Source: Pseudobutyrivibrio sp. (GTDB lineage: Bacteria; Bacillota; Clostridia; Lachnospirales; Lachnospiraceae). From it: 64,000 bases of DNA. The DNA lies in contig NZ_SVEV01000006.1 of the NCBI RefSeq assembly GCF_015057185.1, positions 1 through 64,000 of the forward strand, read 5' to 3'. Below are positions 26,266-33,770 of the stretch, piece by piece (position 1 is the stretch's first letter; each line of letters opens with the position of its first letter). Made by a program: the position numbers and the translations under genes. The notes under the pieces were generated by a model, which saw only the letters and a list, made by a program, of their open reading frames with translations, had not been told where the DNA came from and did no database searches.

Positions 26266-27354
26266 ATGTCTAATATCAGTGATAAAAAAAATCTAAATTC
26301 ATTACGTTCATTGTTTATTGCTATCTTATGCATTTTTTCTCTACTTGCCTTTACAAACACATCGCTAATTGCAGAAGCAAGTGGTAGTTCTACACTATCT
26401 TATTGGACCGATTCGGCGCCAGGAAAAACACAGCTTCAGAGTTATATGGCTCAGATTACGGACAGAAATAGTCAGTATTATATTCCTGTTGAAGACAGAA
26501 TAGCCGTGTTTGATTTGGATGGTACACTATGCTGCGAAACTGATCCTGTGTACTTTGATCATCAGCTTTTGGTGTATAGAGTTTTCGGTGATCCTACTTA
26601 TAGAGATAAGGCTACAGAGTTTGAGAAGGCTACAGCTTTAAAGGTTGTTGAATTTGCAAATACGGGAGTTTATCCGGAGACCCTTAATGTGGAGCATGGT
26701 CAGGCAATCGCCTCAGCTTTTTCTGGTATGACTGTGGATGAGTTTAAGGCTTATGTGAAGGCCTTTGCAAACACTCCTATGAGCGGATATTCAGGAATGA
26801 CCAAGGGCGAGGCATTCTATCAGCCAATGGTTCAGGTTATTAATTATTTGCAGGATAATGATTTTACAGTTTATGTAGTTTCTGGTACAGATAGATTGAT
26901 TTTGAGAGGATTGCTAGAAGATAATCTTCCAATTCCTTCTAATCAGATTATTGGTTCTGATGAAACGCTTGTGGCTACGAATCAAAATGGCGAGGATGGA
27001 TTAACCTATCAATTAACAGATGATGACTCCCTTGTATTAGGTGGGGAATTCCTTATAAAGAATCTTAAGATGAACAAGGTTACTGCTATTATGCAGGAAA
27101 TCGGTAAGCAGCCTGTTCTTTCCTTTGGAAATAGCTCTGGTGATTACAGTATGGCTAAATTTGTTGTTACAGACAATAAATACCAGAGCCTTGCATTTAT
27201 GCTATGCTGCGATGACACAGAAAGAGAAAATGGCAAGATTTCCTCTGCAGAAAAAATGTATGAAAAATGTGCCGAAGAAGGTTGGATTCCAGTTTCAATG
27301 AAAAATGATTGGACCACCATTTACGGTGCAGGAGTTACTAGAATACAACAATAA
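26266..27354 (+). CDS. Exported HAD-superfamily phosphatase
   Basis: The 362-residue protein has an N-terminal hydrophobic signal (about 17-38, ending near AEASG) and then a HAD phosphatase of the phosphoserine-phosphatase-like class. Motif I is FDLDGTL at about 85-91 with both catalytic Asp, motif II is VVSGTDR, and motif III/IV is SFGNSSGDYSM. It should hydrolyse phosphate esters outside the membrane. GGAG lies before the ATG. HAD enzymes are usually cytoplasmic, so export is notable. The gene follows the LuxR regulator by 156 bp and ends in a terminator. Its substrate is unknown. Confidence 0.82.
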   Translation: MSNISDKKNLNSLRSLFIAILCIFSLLAFTNTSLIAEASGSSTLSYWTDSAPGKTQLQSYMAQITDRNSQYYIPVEDRIAVFDLDGTLCCETDPVYFDHQLLVYRVFGDPTYRDKATEFEKATALKVVEFANTGVYPETLNVEHGQAIASAFSGMTVDEFKAYVKAFANTPMSGYSGMTKGEAFYQPMVQVINYLQDNDFTVYVVSGTDRLILRGLLEDNLPIPSNQIIGSDETLVATNQNGEDGLTYQLTDDDSLVLGGEFLIKNLKMNKVTAIMQEIGKQPVLSFGNSSGDYSMAKFVVTDNKYQSLAFMLCCDDTERENGKISSAEKMYEKCAEEGWIPVSMKNDWTTIYGAGVTRIQQ

Positions 27355-27362
27355 TACAGATT

Positions 27363-27390
27363 GAGCCAGCTCATTGAGCTGGCTCTTTTT
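27363..27390 (+). terminator. Terminator of the HAD phosphatase gene
   Basis: GAGCCAGCTC / GAGCTGGCTC with a 3-nt loop is followed by TTTTT. Confidence 0.92.
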
Positions 27391-27416
27391 AAATTCCTAT
27401 AATCTCTTTTTTCTAA

Positions 27417-28385
27417 TTAAATCCAACGAGCGTTTGTAAGCTTTTCATCCTTGATGACTGTATCCTTCATGCATGCTACAGCCTTATCAAGTCCTTCATC
27501 AAGACTCATAAGTGAATCTTCGTGCTCGATACACATTACCTTGTCATAGCCAACCATTCTAAGGTTTGAAATGATGTCATTCCAGTAGAGACGGTCGTTT
27601 CCATAACCACATGAACGGAAAATCCATGAGCGGTTGATTTCGTCTGCATATGACTTTGTATCAAGTACTCCGTTGAGGCGTGTGTTATTTTCGTCGATTC
27701 TAGTATCCTTTGCATGTACGTGGAAAATAGCATCCTTTAAAGCACGGATAACAGTTACTGGGTCCATGCCCTGCCAGATAATGTGGGATGGATCAAAGTT
27801 ACATCCGATTTCTGGGCCAACAGCTTCACGAAGCTTGAGCAATGTCTGAGTGTTGTATACACAGAAGCCTGGATGCATTTCTAAGCCAATTTGAGTTACT
27901 CCATGTTCCTTTGCAAATTTTACAAAATTCTTCCAATATGGGATGAGAACTTCATTCCACTGGTAATCTAATATTTCACCAAAGTCATTTGGCCATGGGC
28001 ATGTAACCCAGTTAGGGTACTTTGCACCTTCAAAGTCACCAGGGCATCCTGAGAAGCATTCGATATTGTGAATACCGTATTTTTCCGCCATAAGAACAGC
28101 ATCGCGCATAGCCTTGTCTGATTCTGCTGCAAACTCCTTGTTTGGATGAACAGGGTTTGAGTGGCAAGAGAAACCTGATACAGTTATTCCAGTGTCATCA
28201 AGAGCCTTTTTCCACTCAGCATAAGCAGCTTCATCATTTAAAAGCACATCGGCATCGCAGTGGTCCTTTCCAGGGTATCCACCTACACCTACCTCAACAC
28301 ACTGAATTCCTTTTGACGCAAAATATTCAAGAGCCTCTCTCCAAGGTAAATCTCCTCTAACATTTGAACAAACACCTATTTTCAT
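27417..28385 (-). CDS. Sugar phosphate isomerase/epimerase family TIM-barrel protein
   Basis: The 322-residue protein has the xylose-isomerase-like TIM-barrel fold. Probable metal ligands appear in order: the Glu of IGLEMHPGF, the Asp of NFDPSHIIWQG, the His of VHAKDTRID and the Glu of CIEHEDS. Such enzymes act as isomerases, epimerases or dehydratases on sugars or inositols, and some cleave glycosides. TAGGAGG precedes the ATG. The gene is alone on the minus strand between the HAD gene and the acpS terminator. It is related in fold to the deglycosidase alpha subunit at 58.8 kb, but no beta partner is adjacent. The substrate is unknown. Confidence 0.82.
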   Translation of the reverse strand: MKIGVCSNVRGDLPWREALEYFASKGIQCVEVGVGGYPGKDHCDADVLLNDEAAYAEWKKALDDTGITVSGFSCHSNPVHPNKEFAAESDKAMRDAVLMAEKYGIHNIECFSGCPGDFEGAKYPNWVTCPWPNDFGEILDYQWNEVLIPYWKNFVKFAKEHGVTQIGLEMHPGFCVYNTQTLLKLREAVGPEIGCNFDPSHIIWQGMDPVTVIRALKDAIFHVHAKDTRIDENNTRLNGVLDTKSYADEINRSWIFRSCGYGNDRLYWNDIISNLRMVGYDKVMCIEHEDSLMSLDEGLDKAVACMKDTVIKDEKLTNARWI

Positions 28386-28498
28386 TTGATAATCCTCCTA
28401 GATATTCCAACCTTTTTCTTACTTATAATTTTAGTTATTGGCTAACTGTTGGAATATATAAAGGTTTCTTTATTTTTACATTTTATTGCAAAAGAAAA

Positions 28499-28523
28499 TC
28501 AGGCCACCTATATGATGACCTGA
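28499..28523 (-). terminator. Terminator after acpS
   Basis: TCAGG...CCTGA with further pairs is followed on the minus strand by TTTTCTTTT; it closes the buk-to-acpS operon. Confidence 0.75.
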
Positions 28524-28570
28524 CTTGTGCAATTAAATCTTTATTTTTTTGCAACTAATGGCTTTGTTGC

Positions 28571-28957
28571 TTATTTTATAAGTTCTGCTATGGCTATGGC
28601 CGAATCTCCCTGATTTGAAATGGAAATAAGGATATCACTGGCACCTATATCATTTAATATCTTAAGGAGTTCTATCGATGGCACAAATTTTGGTGCTCCA
28701 TTTGGCATTCTCCTTGTTTCCACTTGTCTAAAATCAAATTCGATATCTGTGAAATTGCCGCAAATAGCTTTGAAGACAGCTTCCTTAACTGCAAACCTTC
28801 CTGCTAAAAACTGGTAAAAATCAGACGTGGCATTAGCATCCTCTTTTTCTCCATCAGTGTAGGTTTTGTCAACGAAAGCGCCGTGTGTCCTCTCGTCTAA
28901 ATCCTTTATTTCACTTATCGATACCAGGTCAATTCCGACCCCTAGAACATTACTCAT
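28571..28957 (-). CDS. acpS: Holo-[acyl-carrier-protein] synthase
   Basis: AcpS transfers 4'-phosphopantetheine from CoA to a serine of acyl carrier protein. The 128 residues show both signatures: VGIDLVSISEI with the Mg-binding Asp at residue 9, and FLAGRFAVKEAVFKA with the Mg-binding Glu. No ribosome site precedes the ATG; instead a promoter (TTGCAT-16-TATAAT) places the start site almost on the start codon. The gene lies downstream of pta and an acyl carrier protein gene, which makes that carrier its likely partner. A housekeeping AcpS normally sits elsewhere, so this may be a dedicated second copy. Confidence 0.93.
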   Translation of the reverse strand: MSNVLGVGIDLVSISEIKDLDERTHGAFVDKTYTDGEKEDANATSDFYQFLAGRFAVKEAVFKAICGNFTDIEFDFRQVETRRMPNGAPKFVPSIELLKILNDIGASDILISISNQGDSAIAIAELIK

Positions 28958-28964
28958 AGTCTAC

Positions 28965-28992
28965 ATTATACTGGAAAGCTAGGCCCATGCAA
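28965..28992 (-). promoter_or_regulatory. acpS promoter formed partly by repeat DNA
   Basis: On the minus strand TTGCAT (inside the repeat element) and TATAAT are 16 bp apart. The distance from the -10 box to the ATG is seven bases, which predicts a leaderless or nearly leaderless mRNA. Confidence 0.6.
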
Positions 28993-29059
28993 ATTGCCTT
29001 CGGCAATGGGCCTGCTGTGGTAGACAGGCCACTCCCACAAGTGGGGCCCTCCTGTCTAC
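28973..29059. repeat. Palindromic element of family A (copy A2), pta-acpS gap
   Basis: The 87-bp element has two hairpins: GGCCCA-(TGCAA)-ATTGCC-TTC-GGCAAT-GGGCC, and GTAGACAGG...CCTGTCTAC enclosing ACTCCCACAAGTGGGGCCC. The last arm is the 3' end of pta. The same two-part layout recurs at 50.8 kb with changed but still paired arms. Confidence 0.8.
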
Positions 29060-30060
29060 TTTTTTTGTCCAAGTGCACGAACTGCAGAAATAATTACATT
29101 ACCCTTAATCTCTGAAACAGGTGCCCCTCTTGAGCAATCACATACAATGCTGTTGAAGCCCTGAAGCATTGGTCCGTAAGCATCTGCATGCCCAAACTGC
29201 TGAATAAGCTTAACTGCTGTGTTACCTACGTTAAGATCTGGCCAGATAAGAACATTTGCCTTACCTGCAACCTTGCTCTCGCGATTTACCTTCTTTGCTG
29301 CTACTGCAGGAACAATAGCTGCATCAAGCTGGAACTCACCATCAATATCAAGGTCTGGACGCTTCTCATTTGCAATTGCAAGAGCTTCCTTAACCTTGTC
29401 GATAAGCTCACCCTGACCTGAACCAAGTGTTGAATAGCAAACCATTGCACATCTTGGCTCCCAATCAAGAAGTCCCTTAACTGTATCGCATGCTGAAATA
29501 GCAATATCAGCAAGCTGCTCCGCTGATGGATTAGTACATACTGCACTGTCACCAACTGCAAGAAGCTGTCCTTCGCTTCCCTGGAATCCTGGAATATCGC
29601 AAAGTCCGATTGATGAAACTGTGCTGATGCCTTCCTTAAGACCGATAATCATCTGTCCTGCAAGAAGAACATCTCCTGTTGTGTTATCAATACCAGCAAA
29701 TGTAACATCTGCCTCGCCAACAGCCTGCATAGCCATTGCGTAATAAAGTGGATTCTCCATACGACGTCCAAGTGCCTTTTCCTTAAGAACAGTATTAGGC
29801 AATGCAACATATTTTGCAACAACGTCATTCTTATAAGCTTCGTCAGCGATATCTACGATTGTAAATACTGACTCGTCATAGCCTCTCTCAGCTATGAGCT
29901 CTTTGATGCGAGCACTGTTACCAACAAGTATAGGAACAATGTATCCTTCCTGTCCACACTCGTAAGCGGCTTGCATCATTTTCTCATTCTCGGCTTCTGG
30001 GAACGCAACCTTTTGAGGGTTGGCCTTAGCCTTCTCGTAAATCTTATCAAGTACGCTCAT
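29056..30060 (-). CDS. pta: Phosphate acetyltransferase (phosphate acyltransferase)
   Basis: The 334-residue enzyme exchanges CoA for phosphate on an acyl group, giving an acyl phosphate. It has the length and motifs of the short Pta class (VAFPEAENEKMMQAA at the start, SYSTLGSG-like CYSTLGSGQGELIDKV, VLIWPDLNVGNTAVKL, GFNSIVCDCSRG). AAAGGAG precedes the ATG. Pta usually pairs with acetate kinase; here the nearby kinase is butyrate kinase, so the natural acyl group may be butyryl or another short chain. It is part of the operon buk, thiolase, DUF35, ACP, pta, acpS. A phosphotransbutyrylase would normally be shorter, so true substrate range is open. Confidence 0.92.
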   Translation of the reverse strand: MSVLDKIYEKAKANPQKVAFPEAENEKMMQAAYECGQEGYIVPILVGNSARIKELIAERGYDESVFTIVDIADEAYKNDVVAKYVALPNTVLKEKALGRRMENPLYYAMAMQAVGEADVTFAGIDNTTGDVLLAGQMIIGLKEGISTVSSIGLCDIPGFQGSEGQLLAVGDSAVCTNPSAEQLADIAISACDTVKGLLDWEPRCAMVCYSTLGSGQGELIDKVKEALAIANEKRPDLDIDGEFQLDAAIVPAVAAKKVNRESKVAGKANVLIWPDLNVGNTAVKLIQQFGHADAYGPMLQGFNSIVCDCSRGAPVSEIKGNVIISAVRALGQKK

Positions 30061-30101
30061 GATTTTCTCCTTTTATATTTTAGGAATTACATTTCCTTTG
30101 G

Positions 30102-30174
30102 AACCCGAGCCATTAAAGTTTCCTACGGAAAGGCTCGGGGTTGGAACTCGAATTTGTTTCACAAATTAGAGTTC
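30102..30174. repeat. Palindromic element related to family A, ACP-pta gap
   Basis: AACCCGAGCC / GGCTCGGGGTT encloses TTTCC-TAC-GGAAA, the same plan as family A with different paired bases. A second hairpin, GAACTC...GAGTTC, includes the stop codon of the acyl carrier protein gene. Confidence 0.65.
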
Positions 30175-30405
30175 GTTTTCAACCTTATCAACAAGTTCTC
30201 CGATTGTTGCACAAGCTGCTGCATCCTGAAGTGCAATCATAGCGTCAAGCTCGTTCTCGATTTCAGATACAAGGCCTACCATAAGTACTGATGCACCCTT
30301 AAGGTCATCCTTAAATGTTGTCTCCATTGAAAGACCTGCTGCATCAACGTTATAGCATTTTGCTACCATCTCAATAATCTGTGCTTCTAATTCTTTTCTT
30401 TCCAT
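30166..30405 (-). CDS. Acyl carrier protein
   Basis: The 79-residue acidic four-helix protein carries acyl groups on phosphopantetheine. The attachment serine lies in LKGASVLMVGLVSEIE at about residue 39; the usual GADSLD is replaced by KGASVL, so this is not a standard fatty-acid AcpP. AAGGATG precedes the ATG. It sits between a DUF35 gene and pta, with acpS two genes on, which suggests a dedicated carrier for the product or substrate of this cluster. A role in general lipid synthesis is less likely because no fab gene is near. Confidence 0.85.
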   Translation of the reverse strand: MERKELEAQIIEMVAKCYNVDAAGLSMETTFKDDLKGASVLMVGLVSEIENELDAMIALQDAAACATIGELVDKVENEL

Positions 30406-30429
30406 TTCTTTACATCCTTTCTATTTGAC

Positions 30430-30513
30430 GCCTGTTACGGTCACAAGCCTTAGTGTTTCTCCGGTCGACAGCACGTCTCCCTTGAGAAACCTAAGAGCTT
30501 GTTACCTACAGGC
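30430..30513 (-). ncRNA. Structured repeat of family B (copy B1)
   Basis: Read on the minus strand the 84-nt element has P1 GCCTG/CAGGC, P2 ACAAGC-T-CTTAG/CTAAGGCTTGT, P3 GTTTCTC/GAGAAAC and the invariant segments TAGGTA, CTCAAG, CGGAG and GACCGTAA. It is co-directional with the operon. It lies between the DUF35 and ACP genes. Confidence 0.75.
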
Positions 30514-30563
30514 TCCTTTACCAAAACAATTCAAATAAGTACAACTTATTTCGACTTTTCGTT

Positions 30564-30983
30564 TTACTGTAAATACTTTTCGTCGAGATCGAAAACTACT
30601 GTCTTGTAGCCGTCACGCTGGTAGATTGCTGCGTGTACATCAAGTGGAAGCTTGTCAAGAAGCTCCTTACGAGACTTCTTTGAGATGCCACGTACTACTG
30701 CGTTAAGACGAGAGCCTTCTTCAAGCTCGATTTCGCCATAAGCAAACTTACCAAGAGCCTTGTACTCTGGCTTTGATGAAAGAGCTGCTGGCATAACGAT
30801 TGAATGCATTTTTGCATTACCAGAAATCTCATACCACTCTGTCTCAAGATTACCGCATGAGTTGCATGCATATACTGGTGGGAATTCTACAGCGCCACAC
30901 TTAGGGCACTTTCTACCACAAATTTTTCCTTCTTCAAGGCGATCATAGAAGCCCTGAACGACTTTTTCTAACTTAATTGCCAT
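30564..30983 (-). CDS. DUF35 / OB-fold zinc-ribbon partner of the thiolase
   Basis: The 139-residue protein has an N-terminal helix, a zinc ribbon with two Cys pairs (CPKCG at about 25, CNSCG at about 40), and a C-terminal OB-fold. Members of this family sit beside thiolases and form tight complexes with them, as in archaeal HMG-CoA synthase assemblies and PhlB of the PhlABC acyltransferase. GGAGG precedes the ATG. It follows the thiolase by 14 bases, so they are surely co-translated. It probably shapes or bridges the acyl-CoA site and is not catalytic alone. Confidence 0.9.
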   Translation of the reverse strand: MAIKLEKVVQGFYDRLEEGKICGRKCPKCGAVEFPPVYACNSCGNLETEWYEISGNAKMHSIVMPAALSSKPEYKALGKFAYGEIELEEGSRLNAVVRGISKKSRKELLDKLPLDVHAAIYQRDGYKTVVFDLDEKYLQ

Positions 30984-30997
30984 TTCGACACCTCCAA

Positions 30998-32293
30998 TTA
31001 ATCGATTGTTCTAATGATATAAGTACAGATATTCTGAGCTCCGCCGTATCCACGTAACATAGCTGTCTTTGGAAGCTTCTTAACCTGTCTCTCACCACAC
31101 TCGCCACGCATCTGCTTTACGCATTCGTAAAGGTCAGCAAGACCTGATGCTGCATGAGCATGACCAAATGAAGTTCTACCACCATTAGTATTAATTGGCT
31201 TGTCTCCATCGTAAGCTGTTCTACCTTCGCAGATGTACTTCCAGCCCTCACCATATGGTAAGTAGCCAGCGATTTCTGCTGATACAAGGTGTGATGTGAT
31301 GATGAAGTCGTTTGCATAGAAGATATCGATTTCTTCTGGCTTGCACTCTGTTACTTCGTATACCTGACGAACTGCTTCTTCTGTTGCTCTAACTTCGAAG
31401 TGAGGTGTTGTAGCCTCGCAAGCTGCACAACCGCAACCAAGAACTTCGATTGGCTTATGGTTCTTGTTGCCCATGTATTTGTCTACCATATCTGTAGCAC
31501 AAACGATAACTGCTGCTGCACCGTCACACTTAAGCTCGATACCACTCATTCTAAGGAAGTCACCGTTCTTTGGGTTGTATGGGCTACGCATGTAATCCAT
31601 AACATCATCAAAGCCAGCTTCCTTAGCAATCTCTTCATATGTACGACGCTCGATAGCAAGCTCGTCCATAGAAGCGTTCTTTCTATTGTTGATTGACATA
31701 TGGTTGATTGTATCATCCATCTGCTCATCTGTAAGTCCACGTGTTCTCTTGTACCACTCAGCAGCATCATCATAGATAAGCTCCTGACCAGCCATAAGTG
31801 AACGTGTGTAAGTTCTATCGTAGAGCCAAGCTGTTGTCTGGAGGAATTTCTCCATTGTAAGCTTTTCTCTCTTGTATGGGTGATTTCCGATTGCACAGCT
31901 ATCACCAAACTCAACACAACCTGAAAGTACGCAGTTGTACTTACCAGATGCTACTGCGTTAACAGCCTGCTCAATTGCATAGTAACCTGTACAGCAAGCC
32001 TCTGAATGGTGGATAGAAGCCTTTCCCTTCATACCAAACCAGTTAGCAATCTGTACGTTTGGTGTAAGGTAATCTGACTGGTGAAGTGGTGAAGCCTCAC
32101 CATGGAAATAGAAATCAATGTCCTGTGGATTAACACCAGCATCTTCCATTGCCTTAAGTGCTGCGTATCCAAATAACTCTCCCTCTGTAAGACCGTCTGT
32201 TTCTGGATTATCAACTGTGTACATAAAAGGGGTACAGCCAACGCCGATAATAGAAACGCTACGAGAATACTTATTAACCTTTGTCTGATTCAT
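30998..32293 (-). CDS. SCP-x-type thiolase-fold acyltransferase
   Basis: The 431-residue protein has the thiolase fold of the SCP-x / PhlC group. The nucleophilic Cys is in HHSEACCTGYYAIEQA near residue 100, and the second motif is NTNGGRTSFGHAHAASG with the catalytic His. The usual GHPxGxSG is changed to GHAHAASG. These enzymes make or break carbon-carbon bonds between acyl groups and CoA. Paired with a DUF35 protein it resembles PhlC-PhlB, but no PhlA-like ketosynthase is present. In this cluster it may cleave a beta-keto acyl product of ring reduction. Direction and substrate are inference. Confidence 0.88.
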   Translation of the reverse strand: MNQTKVNKYSRSVSIIGVGCTPFMYTVDNPETDGLTEGELFGYAALKAMEDAGVNPQDIDFYFHGEASPLHQSDYLTPNVQIANWFGMKGKASIHHSEACCTGYYAIEQAVNAVASGKYNCVLSGCVEFGDSCAIGNHPYKREKLTMEKFLQTTAWLYDRTYTRSLMAGQELIYDDAAEWYKRTRGLTDEQMDDTINHMSINNRKNASMDELAIERRTYEEIAKEAGFDDVMDYMRSPYNPKNGDFLRMSGIELKCDGAAAVIVCATDMVDKYMGNKNHKPIEVLGCGCAACEATTPHFEVRATEEAVRQVYEVTECKPEEIDIFYANDFIITSHLVSAEIAGYLPYGEGWKYICEGRTAYDGDKPINTNGGRTSFGHAHAASGLADLYECVKQMRGECGERQVKKLPKTAMLRGYGGAQNICTYIIRTID

Positions 32294-32320
32294 CTCATAA
32301 TCTCCTTTTTAATATAATCC

Positions 32321-32407
32321 GCTTTGTTACGGTCACAAGCCTTAGTATCTCTCCGTTCGACTAAAACGTCTCACTTGAGAGATCTAAGAGCTTGCTACCT
32401 ACAAAGC
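32321..32407 (-). ncRNA. Structured repeat of family B (copy B2)
   Basis: On the minus strand the 87-nt element has P1 GCTTTG/CAAAGC, P2 CAAGC-T-CTTAG/CTAAGGCTTG, P3 ATCTCTC/GAGAGAT and the same invariant loop segments as B1. It lies in the gap between buk and the thiolase gene and reads with the operon. The bases of P1 and P3 differ from B1 yet remain paired. Confidence 0.75.
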
Positions 32408-32448
32408 TCATTTAAAGTCCTAATTAGTGTAAGGACTATTAAACACTT

Positions 32449-33549
32449 TTATACGTTATCAGGTGTCCAACATGGATCTCCCGTATATTCCTTAGCCTCT
32501 TCCTTGCCCTCCAGGACACGGATAGCGCCGGCAGCCATTGCCTCAAGCTCGAACTCTCCTGGGTATGCTGTAACTTCAGCGATCCATGAACAAGCATCTG
32601 TAATATCAGCAACAAGTTTCTTGTTGTGAACCATTCCACCGCCAAGAAGAATTCCATCAACCTGACCGTGAAGTACAGCTGCCATTGAGCCAATGTATCT
32701 GATAATCTGGTATGTCATTGTATCCCAGATAAGCTTTGCTTCCTTATCGCCTGCCTCAGCTCTATTGAATACTTCAAGAGCATCAGATGTGCCAAGATGG
32801 CTAACGAAACCACCAGTCTTTGTAGTAAGAGCAAGTGTCTCCTTCTTATCTGGATGATCATATGCGTATCTAATCATCTGTGCTGCTGGAACAGAACCGC
32901 AACGTGTTGGAGCCATTGGACCATCACCTGCAACGATGTCATTTCCATCAATCATTTTGCCCTTACGGTGTGCTGAAATAGAAATACCACCACCGATATG
33001 ACAAACTATATAGTTTTTATCTTCGTACTTAACACCGCCCCGCTCACTATGTCTGATAGCAGTCTCCTTAAGGTTAAGTGCGTGTAAATGAGAATCTCTG
33101 TAGACTCCCTTGATGCCTGTCATTCTTGCTTCGAGGATAAACTCATCAGTATCTGGTGGGTTTACTACGAATGCTGGCTTGTTGTACTGTGAAGCAAACT
33201 CGTTTGCAATCTGTGAACCAAGCTGTGCTGGGTGCTGAATTCCATTAGCACCACGTCTTGCATGATCTAAGATAATGTCATTAACTCTGTATGTACCACC
33301 TTCTACCGCAAGAAGTCCGCCGCCTCGGCCTACGAAGGCATCAACTGTTGACAAATCAACTCCTGCTTTCTCAAGCTCTGCAAGGATAACTTCCTTTCTA
33401 TATGGAAGCTGATCGCTAATGCTTGCGAATTCAGCAAGCTTTGCAGCATCATGAGAAACGTTAACTGAAAATTCAAGCTCTTCGCCGTTGAAGCAACCTA
33501 CTTTAGTAGATGTAGAGCCAGGATTAATTGTTAAAATACGATAACTCAT
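32449..33549 (-). CDS. buk: Butyrate kinase
   Basis: The 366-residue ASKHA-fold enzyme makes butyrate and ATP from butyryl phosphate and ADP. The phosphate loop ILTINPGSTSTKVG, the segment VGRGGGLLAVEGGTY, CHIGGGISISAH and ILLGGGMVHN are those of the Buk branch, not of acetate kinase. TAGGAG precedes the ATG. It leads the operon buk, thiolase, DUF35, ACP, pta, acpS, with a terminator and a possible operator upstream. Branched or valeryl-type acyl phosphates are also used by some Buk enzymes. Its presence here points to ATP recovery from an acyl-CoA made by the thiolase. Confidence 0.94.
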   Translation of the reverse strand: MSYRILTINPGSTSTKVGCFNGEELEFSVNVSHDAAKLAEFASISDQLPYRKEVILAELEKAGVDLSTVDAFVGRGGGLLAVEGGTYRVNDIILDHARRGANGIQHPAQLGSQIANEFASQYNKPAFVVNPPDTDEFILEARMTGIKGVYRDSHLHALNLKETAIRHSERGGVKYEDKNYIVCHIGGGISISAHRKGKMIDGNDIVAGDGPMAPTRCGSVPAAQMIRYAYDHPDKKETLALTTKTGGFVSHLGTSDALEVFNRAEAGDKEAKLIWDTMTYQIIRYIGSMAAVLHGQVDGILLGGGMVHNKKLVADITDACSWIAEVTAYPGEFELEAMAAGAIRVLEGKEEAKEYTGDPCWTPDNV

Positions 33550-33673
33550 TTTATTCTCCTATCTCTGATAGTTTTTTATATGAATTAATTGTAGTTACAA
33601 TCAAAATGAAATCATATTTTTACGTATATATATCTTTTTCATTTATTGCGAAATACAATCCCCAAAAATAAAA

Positions 33674-33706
33674 GGGTGCAACATTTAAAAGAAAAATGTT
33701 GCACCC
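33674..33706 (-). terminator. Terminator of the ene-reductase operon, with operator-like core (site S1)
   Basis: GGGTGCAACATTT / AAATGTTGCACCC form a 13-bp stem followed on the minus strand by TTTTATTTTT. The core TGCAACA-N13-TGTTGCA (33677-33703) has the spacing of the sites at 39.4, 49.4, 57.2 and 61.9 kb. Confidence 0.8.
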
Positions 33707-33770
33707 TCATAAAACTCATGACTTTTAATATTTAAGTAAAATTACAGTGCTTAACTCTTTTTACTGCCCA

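Noticed and set aside
28528-28553. Further member of the TGCAA-N17-TTGCA operator set
   Set aside because: The inner spacing is 16, not 17, and the site lies in T-rich terminator surroundings, so chance is likely.
30430-32407. Glutamine (glnA) or cyclic di-GMP riboswitch
   Set aside because: The shared GUAGGUA string is found in both classes, but the helix order and remaining conserved bases of family B do not fit either.
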